DNA of 64,000 nt from Elusimicrobiota bacterium. Its GTDB lineage: Bacteria; Elusimicrobiota; Elusimicrobia; Elusimicrobiales; UBA9959. The position numbers and the translations under genes were made by a program. This document shows, piece after piece, positions 33,320 through 42,298 of the stretch. Numbering within the stretch: the first letter of the stretch is position 1; each line of letters starts with the position of its first letter. The stretch spans positions 106,764-170,763 of the forward strand of contig JAGVVD010000058.1 of the NCBI GenBank assembly GCA_019135865.1. The letters are read 5' to 3'. The notes below the pieces were generated by a model, which saw only the letters and a program-made list of their open reading frames with translations, was not told the origin of the DNA and searched no databases.

Positions 33320-34825
33320 ATGCGGAAAAAATTCGACGAACTCCGCGGCCTTTACGAGGAAGCGGCGGCCCTGGGAGAGGCCCGGGCCGTGCTGGCCTGG
33401 GACCAGCGCGTCACCATGCCGCCCGGCGGCGCGCCCGGCAGGGCCCGGTCCATGTCGGCCCTTTCAAGAGTGGTGCACTCCAAGGCGACCGCGCCGGAGA
33501 TCGGCCGGCTGATAGACGAGACCTGGGACTGGGCCCAGGCCGAAGGTCCGGACTCGTTCGAGGCCGCCTACCTCCGGGTCCTCAAACGGGATTACGACCG
33601 CGCCACGAAGCTCCCCTCCGCTTTCGTCGGGGAATCGGCCGCGGCCGCCTCCGCCGCCATGTCGGCCTGGGAAGCGGCCAAAAAGAATTCCGATTTCTCC
33701 GCCTTCGCTCCGCACCTGGAGAAGATGGTGGACATAGCCCGCCGCCAGGCCGAGTACCTGGCGCCCGGCAAACCTCATTACGACACACTGCTCGATCTTT
33801 ACGAGCCGGGCATGCGCCGGGCCGGCCTGGACCCGCTGCTCGGCGCCCTGGCCGACGGCCTCAAGCCGGTCGCGGCGGCCATAGCGGAAAGGAGCGCGGC
33901 CGTCTCCGACGAACTGATGCGGGGCGATTTCGACGAGCGGGCGCAGCTGGCCCTGGCCGACGAGATAGTCCGGGAACTGGGCTTCGACTTCTCCAAGGGC
34001 CGCCAGGACCGCTCCATGCACCCCTTCACCACGGGGTTCTCCCTCTCCGACGTACGCATAACCACCTGGACGATGCGCGGCTGGCTGCCCGCTTCGATCT
34101 ACGCCTCGATACACGAATGCGGCCACGCCCTCTATGCCATGGGCGCGCCGGCGGAATTCGAGCTCACCCCGCTGGCGGACGGCGCCGGGCTCGGCGTGCA
34201 CGAATCGCAATCGCGCTTCTGGGAGAACATAGTCGGCCGCAGCCGCCCGTTCTGCGAATGGCTGCTGCCGAGACTGCGGAAATATTTCCCGGGCAAGTTC
34301 GACCGGACCTCCGCGGAACAGCTCTATTCCGCGGTCAATAAGTCGGGGCCTTCGTTCATACGCGTGGAGGCCGACGAGGTCACCTACGACATGCACATAG
34401 CCCTGCGCTACCGCCTTGAGACCGCGCTCATCGACGGCGTCCTCAAGGCGAAGGACGTGCCTGAAGCCTGGAACGCCGGGATGAAGGAATACTTCGGCAT
34501 AGTCCCGGGGAACGACGCGGAGGGCGCGCTGCAGGACGTGCACTGGTCGCAGGGGACCATAGGCTATTTTCCCACCTACTCGCTGGGGAACCTCATGGCG
34601 GGACAGCTGGCGGAAAAGATGCGCGCGGACCTGCCGGACATGGACGGCCTGATAGCGCGCGGGGAGTTCCAGCCCGTACTGGCCTGGCTGCGGGAGCGGA
34701 TACACCGCCACGGCGCCATGTACTTCCCGGCGGACCTCATGAAGAAGGCCGTCGGGAAAGGGCCGGAGGCCGGACCCTATATCGCCTATATAAAGAAGAA
34801 GTACTCCGCCCTCTACGGCTTCTGA
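33320..34825 (+). CDS. M32-family metallocarboxypeptidase
   Basis: A 501-residue Taq/Pfu-type carboxypeptidase that trims C-terminal residues in the cytoplasm. The M32 signatures are all present: HPFTTGF, DVRITT, the zinc site HECGH (His265, Glu266, His269), and HESQSRFWEN carrying the third ligand. Length is normal. The ATG at 33320 is preceded by GGAGGAG; a TTG four codons upstream is not needed. It stands alone between a terminator and convergent genes. Confidence 0.94.
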   Translation: MRKKFDELRGLYEEAAALGEARAVLAWDQRVTMPPGGAPGRARSMSALSRVVHSKATAPEIGRLIDETWDWAQAEGPDSFEAAYLRVLKRDYDRATKLPSAFVGESAAAASAAMSAWEAAKKNSDFSAFAPHLEKMVDIARRQAEYLAPGKPHYDTLLDLYEPGMRRAGLDPLLGALADGLKPVAAAIAERSAAVSDELMRGDFDERAQLALADEIVRELGFDFSKGRQDRSMHPFTTGFSLSDVRITTWTMRGWLPASIYASIHECGHALYAMGAPAEFELTPLADGAGLGVHESQSRFWENIVGRSRPFCEWLLPRLRKYFPGKFDRTSAEQLYSAVNKSGPSFIRVEADEVTYDMHIALRYRLETALIDGVLKAKDVPEAWNAGMKEYFGIVPGNDAEGALQDVHWSQGTIGYFPTYSLGNLMAGQLAEKMRADLPDMDGLIARGEFQPVLAWLRERIHRHGAMYFPADLMKKAVGKGPEAGPYIAYIKKKYSALYGF

Positions 34826-34855
34826 AGCCGGCCCCAGGCGTCTTCTCCGCCCGTA

Positions 34856-36418
34856 TCAGGACCGTGCCCGGACCGCCGGCGAACGGCGCCTTCCGCTCCC
34901 CAGCGCCGCCGCCGGCAGAGTGAAACTGAGCCGGCAGCCCGCAGGGCGGCGGTTGGCCGCCCATATACGCCCGCCATGCGCCTCCACCGCCAGCCGGCAG
35001 AAAGCGAGGCCGAGCCCCTTCCCCTTGCGGGCCCCCGGCTGCGCCGGGTCGGACTGGAAATATTTGTCGAAGACCCTGCCGAGATGTTCCTTCTTTATGC
35101 CGGGGCCCAGGTCGGAGACCGAGAAGCGCACTTCGCGGCCGCCGGAGCCGGCCGCGGCCGAGACCGTCACGGCCGTGCCCCCGGGCGCGTAGCGGAGGGC
35201 GTTGGCGATCAGGTTCTCTATGACGCGGCGCACCAGCCGCGCGTCCGCCAGGACCCGCGGCAGCGCCGCCGGCGCCTTCACGGTGATGCTCCTGCCTTCG
35301 AGCCTGGCGGCCGGCGACATCGCGGCCGCGGCCGCCCCGGCCAGGCCGGAGGGGGTTTCCGCCCGCGCCCGCGTCCTGAGAGCGCCGGACTCCATCCTGT
35401 CCATGTCCAGTATGTCGGAGATCATCCTGCGCATCTCGACGGCGGCCTCCCGCACGATGGCCAGGTGCTCCCTGCTCGCGCAGTCCGACCGCCCGGCGGG
35501 GCAGTCGGCCGCCAGCTCGGCCCCGGCCATTATCGAGGTCAGCGGATTATTGAGATCGTGCACCAGCGCGTGCGTCAGGAAACCGCGCAGTTCCTCCAGG
35601 CGGCGCTGCGCCGTTATGTCGCGGAAAGTTATGACCGCCCCTATGCGCCACCCCTCCCTGATTATCGGCCGCGCGGAGTAGGAGGCGGGGAACGAGGAGC
35701 CGTCGCGCCGCCAGAGGACCTCGGTATCCACCCTCGAGACCGAACCGCGCGTCAGCGCGGCGCTCATCGGGCAATCGCCGACGGCGTACGGCGAACCGTC
35801 CGGCCTGCTGTGATGTATGGCCGGGTGCAGAGGGCGTCCTTTCAGTTCGCCCAGCTTCCAGCCGAGCAGTTTCTCCGCCGCGTCGTTCATGAAGGTCGCC
35901 CGCCCGGCGCCGTCTACGCCGATGATGCCGTCCCCGGAAGAACGCAGGATGAGCGCGGCCTGCGCCGTCATCTCCCGGTCATGGGCGGCCAGGGCCGCGC
36001 GCATGCGCTTTTCGCGCGTTATGTCCCTGGCTATCCCCTCCACGGCCACGACCCGGCCGCGCGCCTTGACCGGGATCTCCAGCACCTCCAGCGTCCTTAC
36101 CGTGCCGTTCTTGTGCCAGGTCTCCACCTCGTAGGGCGGCTGTCTCACGCCCTTGAGGCTCAGGGCCGTGCGCCGCTTCACTTCGCGGTTGGACGGATTG
36201 GGCGTCAGGTAGCGGGCGTAATTCTTCAGGAACTCGGGCCTGGAATAACCGAGGATGTTCCGCACGGACGGGCTGACGTAGTGGAACACGCCGTCGGGGG
36301 CGTGGCAGTAGAAGAAATAATCGCGGTGCAGGCCCTCCACCATCCGCCTGAAGCGGCTTTCGGCCGAAAGCGCCGAACAGCCGTCCTCGTCCCGGTCCCG
36401 TCCCGCGTTCACGCCCAT
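34856..36418 (-). CDS. PAS-PAS sensor histidine kinase
   Basis: A 520-residue soluble kinase with two PAS domains: residues about 20-140 (YVSPSVRNILGYSRPEFL) and 155-275 (IIGVDGAGRATFMNDAAEKLLGW). The HisKA box HDLNNPLTSI follows, and a HATPase domain with ENLIANALRYAP, DLGPGI and GKGLGLAF. A C-terminal Arg-rich tail ends the protein. It starts three bases after the SpmA/B-fusion gene stop, so the two are co-transcribed. No response regulator is adjacent. Confidence 0.88.
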   Translation of the reverse strand: MGVNAGRDRDEDGCSALSAESRFRRMVEGLHRDYFFYCHAPDGVFHYVSPSVRNILGYSRPEFLKNYARYLTPNPSNREVKRRTALSLKGVRQPPYEVETWHKNGTVRTLEVLEIPVKARGRVVAVEGIARDITREKRMRAALAAHDREMTAQAALILRSSGDGIIGVDGAGRATFMNDAAEKLLGWKLGELKGRPLHPAIHHSRPDGSPYAVGDCPMSAALTRGSVSRVDTEVLWRRDGSSFPASYSARPIIREGWRIGAVITFRDITAQRRLEELRGFLTHALVHDLNNPLTSIMAGAELAADCPAGRSDCASREHLAIVREAAVEMRRMISDILDMDRMESGALRTRARAETPSGLAGAAAAAMSPAARLEGRSITVKAPAALPRVLADARLVRRVIENLIANALRYAPGGTAVTVSAAAGSGGREVRFSVSDLGPGIKKEHLGRVFDKYFQSDPAQPGARKGKGLGLAFCRLAVEAHGGRIWAANRRPAGCRLSFTLPAAALGSGRRRSPAVRARS

Positions 36419-36421
36419 AGT

Positions 36422-37705
36422 TCAGCCTCCGAAGAAGATCCTGGCGATGAAGATGCCGGCTATTATGGCCGCCAGCTCCGAGAAGAGTCCGGCCACCACG
36501 GTATAGCGCGTATTGCGCACGTTGACCGCGCCGTAATAGACGGCGATGGTGTAGAAAGTGGTCTCGGTCGAGCCCTGGAAGGTCGCGGCCAGCCGCCCCG
36601 CGAACGAATCCACGCCGTAGTGGTTGAAGGCCTCGATCATCATGCCGCGGGCGCCGCTGCCGCTGAGGGGCTTCATGAAAGCGGTCGGCAGGGCGCCGAC
36701 GAAATCGCTGCCGAAGCCGAACCAGCCCAGTACCGAACCCACGCCGGAGACCAGCATGTCCAGGGCGCCGGAGGCCCTGAAAACGCCCACGGCCACCAGC
36801 ATGGCCACCAGGTACGGGATTATCCTGACCGCCACGTGGAAGCCTTCCTTGGAGCCTTCGATGAACTGCTCGTAGACGTTGACCTTCTTCCGCCAGGCGA
36901 GGAAGAGGAAGGCGGCTATGAAGAGGAAGAGGATGAAGTTGCCGCCGAACGTGGAGAGCGCGGTTATGCGCCCGGCCGCCATATTGCTCATGGCCCACAG
37001 GAGCGCGCCGATGGCCAGCGACAGGCCGCCGACATAGGCGACTATCACCGGCTGGAACAGGTTGATGCGCTGCGCGGCGGAGACGAAGACCAGCGCGGCC
37101 ATGGTGGAGAAGAAGGTGGTCAGCAGTATCGGCAGGAAGATGTCGGCCGGGTTGGCCGCTCCCATGGCCGCCCTGACGGCCATGATGGAGACCGGGATGA
37201 GGGTCAGGCCCGAGGTGTTGAGGGCGATGAACATGATCTGCGGGTTGGAGGCGGCGTCCTTGTCGGGATTGACCGACTGCAGCTCCTCCATCGCCTTTAT
37301 GCCCAGCGGCGTCGCCGCGTTGTCGAGGCCCAGCATGTTCGCGCTGATGTTCATCATCATCGAGCCGAAGGCGGGGTGACCGTCGGGCAGGTCCGGGAAG
37401 ATCCTGCGGAAGAAAGGCCGCACCAGCCGCGTCATGACCGCGACGGCGCCGCCCTTCTCGCCGACGCGCATGATGCCCAGCCACAGCGCCATCACGCCGA
37501 TGAGCGTTATGGCTATCGTAACGCTGGTCTTGGCCATCTCGAAGGTGCTCTCCACCATCGCGACGAAGACGTCCCGGTCGGCGGCGGTGAAGACCAGGCC
37601 GGGCAGCATGTCGAGATGCGCGTGCATGACGTAACCGGCGAACCTCGCGAGCCCCACGACGAGCGAGACGAAAAAGAAACCTATCCAGATGTAGTTGAGC
37701 GTCAT
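36422..37705 (-). CDS. Fused SpmA/SpmB-type nucleoside-recognition membrane protein
   Basis: A 427-residue integral membrane protein with two Gate (nucleoside recognition) domains in tandem: an SpmA-like half with MMNISANMLGLDNAATPLGI and an SpmB-like half with LSGSGARGM and GSTETTFYTIAVYYGAV. In sporulating Firmicutes these are separate spore-maturation proteins; fused copies occur in many non-sporulating bacteria, where they are likely transporters of unknown substrate. GGAGG lies nine bases before the ATG. Followed by a PAS kinase. Confidence 0.88.
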   Translation of the reverse strand: MTLNYIWIGFFFVSLVVGLARFAGYVMHAHLDMLPGLVFTAADRDVFVAMVESTFEMAKTSVTIAITLIGVMALWLGIMRVGEKGGAVAVMTRLVRPFFRRIFPDLPDGHPAFGSMMMNISANMLGLDNAATPLGIKAMEELQSVNPDKDAASNPQIMFIALNTSGLTLIPVSIMAVRAAMGAANPADIFLPILLTTFFSTMAALVFVSAAQRINLFQPVIVAYVGGLSLAIGALLWAMSNMAAGRITALSTFGGNFILFLFIAAFLFLAWRKKVNVYEQFIEGSKEGFHVAVRIIPYLVAMLVAVGVFRASGALDMLVSGVGSVLGWFGFGSDFVGALPTAFMKPLSGSGARGMMIEAFNHYGVDSFAGRLAATFQGSTETTFYTIAVYYGAVNVRNTRYTVVAGLFSELAAIIAGIFIARIFFGG

Positions 37706-37762
37706 TTGTTCCCGTCCTCCGCGTCGCCGCCGCTTTCCTCCACACCGCCATGAACGCCATTA

Positions 37763-37768
37763 ATTATA
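37763..37768 (-). promoter_or_regulatory. -10 box in the divergent region between spmAB-like gene and pruA
   Basis: TATAAT on the minus strand, 58 bases before the SpmA/B-fusion ATG. The 133-base divergent region is AT-rich compared with the genes. A plus-strand promoter for pruA is not obvious. Confidence 0.45.
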
Positions 37769-37838
37769 CTAATAGTTTTCTTTTTGCTAACATTTCCTCA
37801 TACGCTTCGGGCGATCTTTCCGAACAAAGGAGATTAAG

Positions 37839-39467
37839 ATGAACACACTCGTCCAGGTCCCCAAACCCCTCAATGAACCCATCATGGGCTACGCGCCAGG
37901 CTCGCCGGAGCGCAAAGAGCTCAAGGCCAAAATAGCCGAACTCCGCGGCCAGGTCATAGAGATCCCCCTCATCATAGGCGGCAAGGAAGTCCGCACCGGC
38001 CGCACCGTGGACATCACCATACCGCACGAGAACAGGAAGGTCATCGGCCGCTTCCACAAGGCCGGCCCGAAAGAAGTTCAGCTGGCAGTGCGCGCCGCCG
38101 CGCAGGCCCGCAAGACCTGGGCGAAGATGCCCTGGCACGCCCGCGCCGCCATCTTCCTCAAGGCCGGCGAGCTGCTGGCCTCCACCTGGCGCCAGACCCT
38201 TAACGCCGCCACCATGCTGGGCCAGAGCAAGAACCCCTACCAGGCCGAGATAGACGCCGCCTGCGAGCTGGTGGACTTCTACCGCTTCAACACCTGGTTC
38301 GCTGAGAAGATCTACTCCGACCAGCCCTTCTCGCCGCGCGGCAACTGGAACTACATGGACTACAGGCCGCTCGAGGGCTTCGTCTTCGCGGTCACGCCGT
38401 TCAACTTCACCTCGATAGCCGGCAACCTGCCCTCCGCCCCGGCCATCATGGGCAATACCGTGCTCTGGAAGCCGGCCTCCACGGCCGTCTATTCCGCCCA
38501 CTTCCTGATGAAGCTCTGGCAGGCCGCGGGCCTGCCCGACGGCGTCATCAACATGCTGCCCGGCTCCGGCGGCGAGGTCGGCGACCCGGTCATCAACAGC
38601 GGCGACTTCATGGGACTGCACTTCACCGGCTCCACCGCCGTCTTCCAGGGCATGTGGAAGTCCATCGTCGGCAACTTCGGCAAGTACAAGGGCTACCCGC
38701 GCATAGTCGGCGAGACCGGCGGCAAGGACTTCATCTTCGCCCACCCGTCCTGCGACCAGGAGGCGCTCAAGTGCGCCATCGTGCGCGGCTCCTACGAGTT
38801 CCAGGGCCAGAAATGCTCGGCCGCCAGCCGCGCCTATGTCCCCAAGTCCGTCTGGAACAGGATAAAGGACGACCTCGCCGGCCAGATAGAGGGCCTCAAG
38901 ATGGGCCCGGCCGAGGACTTCACCAACTTCGTCAACGCCGTCATCGACAAGAACGCCTTCTCCAGCATCACGGGCTATATCGACTACGCCGCTAAGGACC
39001 GCGGCGCGCAGGTACTGGCCGGCGGCAAGTACGACAGCTCCAAGGGCTGGTTCATCCGCCCGACGCTGATAAAGGCGTCGAAGCCGGACTTCAAGACCAT
39101 GCAGGAGGAGATCTTCGGCCCCGTCATGACGGTCTACGTCTACGACGACAAGAAGTTCGACGAGACCCTGCGGCTCTGCGACAGCACCTCGCCTTACGCG
39201 CTGACCGGCGCGATATTCGCGCAGGACAGGGCCGCGATACTCAAGGCCTTCGACCGCCTGGAGAACGCCGCCGGCAACTTCTACATCAACGACAAGCCGA
39301 CCGGCGCCGTGGTGGGGCAGCAGCCCTTCGGCGGGGCCAGGGCCAGCGGCACCAACGACAAGGCCGGCTCGCTGCTCAACATGATGAGGTGGACCTCTCC
39401 GCGCGCGGTCAAGGAGAACTTCGTGCCGCCCTACGACCACCGCTACCCCTTCATGGCGGAGAAGTAG
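37839..39467 (+). CDS. pruA: 1-pyrroline-5-carboxylate dehydrogenase
   Basis: A 542-residue aldehyde dehydrogenase of the monofunctional P5CDH type. It oxidises glutamate semialdehyde to glutamate with NAD+. Catalytic Cys lies in GQKCSAASR and the general-base Glu in GETGGKD; TPFNFTSIAGNLPSAPA and the C-terminal QQPFGGARASGTNDKAG are P5CDH hallmarks. AAGGAG lies seven bases before the ATG and a strong terminator follows. No proline dehydrogenase (putA) is nearby, so it may serve arginine/ornithine breakdown or work with an unlinked PRODH. Confidence 0.94.
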   Translation: MNTLVQVPKPLNEPIMGYAPGSPERKELKAKIAELRGQVIEIPLIIGGKEVRTGRTVDITIPHENRKVIGRFHKAGPKEVQLAVRAAAQARKTWAKMPWHARAAIFLKAGELLASTWRQTLNAATMLGQSKNPYQAEIDAACELVDFYRFNTWFAEKIYSDQPFSPRGNWNYMDYRPLEGFVFAVTPFNFTSIAGNLPSAPAIMGNTVLWKPASTAVYSAHFLMKLWQAAGLPDGVINMLPGSGGEVGDPVINSGDFMGLHFTGSTAVFQGMWKSIVGNFGKYKGYPRIVGETGGKDFIFAHPSCDQEALKCAIVRGSYEFQGQKCSAASRAYVPKSVWNRIKDDLAGQIEGLKMGPAEDFTNFVNAVIDKNAFSSITGYIDYAAKDRGAQVLAGGKYDSSKGWFIRPTLIKASKPDFKTMQEEIFGPVMTVYVYDDKKFDETLRLCDSTSPYALTGAIFAQDRAAILKAFDRLENAAGNFYINDKPTGAVVGQQPFGGARASGTNDKAGSLLNMMRWTSPRAVKENFVPPYDHRYPFMAEK

Positions 39468-39489
39468 AGCTTAAAGGTCCGCTGTCACG

Positions 39490-39518
39490 GGCCCGGCGGG
39501 AGATGATCCCGCCGGGCC
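39490..39518 (+). terminator. Rho-independent terminator after pruA
   Basis: A 12-bp GC-rich stem (39490-39501 with 39507-39518) around GATGA, then TTCTCTTT. Confidence 0.85.
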
Positions 39519-39566
39519 TTCTCTTTCCGGGGCGGGTTTTGGATCGTACGGGGAGCGCCGCTTATC

Positions 39567-40514
39567 TTACCAGCGCGGCGAGCGCCATCTGTAGATACGG
39601 TACTCGATGTCGCGCTCCTCGCCGAATTTCACGCTGAGCGCCAGCCGGTGAGTGCCCCCCAGTTCGCCGAAAGGGGAAAAAGCGTAGTCGAAAGTGAAGT
39701 CCGATACCGAGAGCCCCAGCCCTCCCGAGAAGCCGGAACCGGTATTTTCGTCCCTCCCGGTGGCGTAGCCGGCGCGCAGAAAGGTCCTGTAGTCCCCGCC
39801 CACACCGAACCCGGCTTCCAGGCCCGCGGCCGCGCCTATATCCGACCTGCCCTGCTTGCGCAGTTCCGCCGTCAGCCAGAATATGTCCAGCGCTTTGTAC
39901 GCCGCCCCGGCGCGCAGGGTGCGCGGCAGGGAGAAGGACTCCTTGTGCAGGGTGATCTTGTCGCCTATGTTCTGCACGGCGGCGCCGAAACGGAATCCGC
40001 CGCGCTCCAATATCGCGCCCAGGTCCGCCGCGTAGGCCGAGTCCGCGAGCTCCCGCGCCTCCTGCGAGACCCTTTTCACCATCAGCCCGGCCCTCGCGCC
40101 GGTATCCTCCGTATACGCGAAACCGGCGCCGATCATCATGTCCGACGCGTTGAAGGCTCCGGTCTCGTTCCCGCCGGCGTCGTAGGAGACCATCATCGGG
40201 CTGGAGAGCGTCGCGACGCCGCCGAAGAACGCGATCTTGTCGGACGCCGTATGGACATAGGCGAGATGCTCGGTCTTGAGCCCCTCTATCCAGTCGGTAT
40301 GGGACAGGTAGGCCTGCGCCCTCGTCATCAGGGCCGGCCCGGCGGGATTGTAGAATATCGAAGAGGCGTCGTCGGCGAGGGCGACGAAAGCGCCGCCCAG
40401 CGCGGCGGCCCTGGCCCCGGCGTCTATCTTGAGGAACGCGGCGGCCTCCGGGCCGGCGTCCGCCCGGAGGGCGGCCGGCAGCGACAGGAGCGTCAGCAGC
40501 AGCGCGGTCCTCAT
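39567..40514 (-). CDS. PorV/PorQ-family outer-membrane protein
   Basis: A 315-residue exported barrel with the family pattern: signal peptide (LLTLLSLPAALRADA), GARAAALGGAFVALADDASSIFYNPAGPAL, then HTDWIEGLKTEHLAYVH, and repeated amphipathic strands. It is closer to canonical PorV/PorQ than the 1096-2085 protein. It starts one base after the subtilase stop (TGATATG), so the protease and barrel are made together. The pair may form an export/processing unit at the outer membrane (inference). Confidence 0.85.
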   Translation of the reverse strand: MRTALLLTLLSLPAALRADAGPEAAAFLKIDAGARAAALGGAFVALADDASSIFYNPAGPALMTRAQAYLSHTDWIEGLKTEHLAYVHTASDKIAFFGGVATLSSPMMVSYDAGGNETGAFNASDMMIGAGFAYTEDTGARAGLMVKRVSQEARELADSAYAADLGAILERGGFRFGAAVQNIGDKITLHKESFSLPRTLRAGAAYKALDIFWLTAELRKQGRSDIGAAAGLEAGFGVGGDYRTFLRAGYATGRDENTGSGFSGGLGLSVSDFTFDYAFSPFGELGGTHRLALSVKFGEERDIEYRIYRWRSPRW

Positions 40515-40515
40515 A

Positions 40516-42177
40516 TCAGCGGAAAACGTAGAACTGGCCTTTGGCGCCGCCGTAATTCTTAGTCTTCAGCAGGTAGATGTACAGCCCGCTGGCGGCGGTC
40601 TGTCCTTTCTCGTTCTTCCCGTCCCAGTAGGGCATATGGACGATGCCTTTGCCCTTTTCGATCTTCCTCACCAGTTCGCCCGCGACATTGTAGATGTATA
40701 TCCTCACGTCCGAGGCGTCCGGCGGCACCCCGGCGAAGGTCAGCATGGTCCCGGTGTCGAAATAGACCGGGTTGGGATAGGCTTTCAGGTCCCTGAGCTT
40801 CGGCGAAGCCGCCGGGGCCGGCGTCAGCAGCAGGGCCGCGTGCGCGTCTATTATGCCGGCGCCGCAGAGCTGCGTGGTGCAGTCGGAACCGGTGCCGGTG
40901 GGGAAAGGCCTGGCGGAAGCTTTGAGTATGGACGACACCTGCGCCGGGGTCAGGACCGGGTTCTGCGAGAAGAGCAGCGAGGCTATACCGGCGACGTGCG
41001 GAGCCGCCATGCTGGTGCCCATGTAGGAAAGATACGCGTCGGCGGCCGGCGCCGTCGCTCCGTCGTTGGCCGTGGAGAGGACGCTGTCCGCGAGATCCCC
41101 TCCGGGGGCGGCTATGTCCACCACCGCTCCGAAATTGCTGTAAAAAGCCCTGCCGCCGGACCTTTCCGTCGCGGCCACCGTTATGACGCCGTTGCAGTTG
41201 GCCGGCCTGAACATCCCGGCGTCGATATCGTCGTTCCCGGCGGCCACCACCACCGCGACGCCGGCGGCTATCGCCTCGCCTATGGCGTTCTTGTACGATT
41301 CGGGACAGACGCCGTACCCGCCCAGGCTCATGTTTATCACTCTCGCCGGGTTGGGATTGAGCGGCGCGCCGGGCACCTTCAGCCCGGCCGCCCAGCGTAT
41401 CCCGTCGGCGATATCGGAGAGGTATCCTCCGCAGCGGCCCAGCACCCTGACCGGCAGTATCTTCGCTTTCCAGTCCGCGCCGGCCACGCCGATGACATTG
41501 TCCGTCCAGGCGCCTATCGTGCCGGTCACGTGCGTGCCGTGCCAGGAACTGTCCTGTGCGGGCCAGCCGGGATAGCAGTAATCCGCGGGGACCCAGTCGC
41601 CCGGGTCGGCCGGGTCCGCGTCGCGCCCGTCGCCGTCGTTGGCGATCAGCGGTTCGGAGATCATGTCGTAACCCGGCAGTATCCTGGCGGGGTCCAGGTC
41701 CTCGTGGGAGAGGATGCCGGTATCCAGCACCGCGACTACCGTGGAAGCCGCGCCGGTGGCGACGTCCCAGGCGTCGCGCAGGTTGGCCCCGCCGGCCTCG
41801 CCCTGGGCCGGCCCGGCGTAATGCCATTGCGCGCCGGCCTGCGCGTCGTTTGGCAGCAGCGTATGGCGCATCAGGGCGTCCGCTTCCGCGTATTCCACGC
41901 CCGGGTCGGCGCGCAGTTTCGCCGCCAGCTTCTCCGCTTCGGAGAGCTCCATCCTGGAGGGCAGGCGCAGCACCTCGGCCCGGCCGGACATCGTACGGCG
42001 ATGGGAGAGCGCCTTGCCGGCGAAAGCGCTGAGCGCCGCCAGCCGGCCGGCGGTCATGGCGGAAGTTCCCCCGGGCCCCGGGGCGCGGAGCTTGACTATG
42101 AGCTGGTCCGTATATCCGGCGGCATACGCCGGCGGCGCGGAGAGGAGCAGCAGAGAGACGGCTATGCGGTGTACCAT
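40516..42177 (-). CDS. Secreted subtilisin-like serine protease (S8) with FlgD-like tail
   Basis: A 553-residue exported protease. Signal peptide, an inhibitor-I9-like propeptide (residues about 20-100), then a peptidase S8 domain with Asp in VVAVLDTGI, His in WHGTHVTGT and Ser in GTSMAAPHVAG. The last 90 residues are a FlgD-like sorting module (YPNPV, IYNVAGELVRKIEKG, YWDGKNEKGQ, SGLYIYLLK), as in the 1036-residue protein at 2111. The ATG at 42177 is preceded by GGAGCGAGG; TATAAT lies at 42191-42196. Followed by a PorV-like gene. Confidence 0.93.
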   Translation of the reverse strand: MVHRIAVSLLLLSAPPAYAAGYTDQLIVKLRAPGPGGTSAMTAGRLAALSAFAGKALSHRRTMSGRAEVLRLPSRMELSEAEKLAAKLRADPGVEYAEADALMRHTLLPNDAQAGAQWHYAGPAQGEAGGANLRDAWDVATGAASTVVAVLDTGILSHEDLDPARILPGYDMISEPLIANDGDGRDADPADPGDWVPADYCYPGWPAQDSSWHGTHVTGTIGAWTDNVIGVAGADWKAKILPVRVLGRCGGYLSDIADGIRWAAGLKVPGAPLNPNPARVINMSLGGYGVCPESYKNAIGEAIAAGVAVVVAAGNDDIDAGMFRPANCNGVITVAATERSGGRAFYSNFGAVVDIAAPGGDLADSVLSTANDGATAPAADAYLSYMGTSMAAPHVAGIASLLFSQNPVLTPAQVSSILKASARPFPTGTGSDCTTQLCGAGIIDAHAALLLTPAPAASPKLRDLKAYPNPVYFDTGTMLTFAGVPPDASDVRIYIYNVAGELVRKIEKGKGIVHMPYWDGKNEKGQTAASGLYIYLLKTKNYGGAKGQFYVFR

Positions 42178-42190
42178 TGGGCCTCGCTCC

Positions 42191-42196
42191 ATTATA
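42191..42196 (-). promoter_or_regulatory. -10 box of the subtilase operon
   Basis: TATAAT on the minus strand, 13 bases before the ATG at 42177, leaving room for the GGAG ribosome binding site. Confidence 0.5.
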
Positions 42197-42262
42197 ACTT
42201 AGTTGACATCCGTTCCGGTCCCGTCCCGGGGGAACGGGACAGGGACCGCCGGGACGCGAGGT

Positions 42263-42291
42263 TTGACAGTCACCGGCGAAAAAGACAGAAT
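42263..42291 (+). promoter_or_regulatory. Promoter TTGACA-17-CAGAAT ahead of the radical SAM gene
   Basis: A perfect -35 (42263-42268), a 17-base spacer and -10 CAGAAT (42286-42291). Seven bases later is the GTG start of the radical SAM gene, with no Shine-Dalgarno. A GC-rich hairpin (near 42216-42248) lies just upstream. Confidence 0.55.
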
Positions 42292-42298
42292 TTCACCT

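Noticed and set aside
36422..37705. Evidence of endospore formation
   Set aside because: SpmA/B-like proteins are widespread in non-sporulating bacteria and no other sporulation gene is here; the envelope genes indicate a diderm.
34976..37753. A 925-residue plus-strand open frame opposite the PAS kinase and SpmA/B fusion
   Set aside because: Antisense shadow; no motif or start signal.
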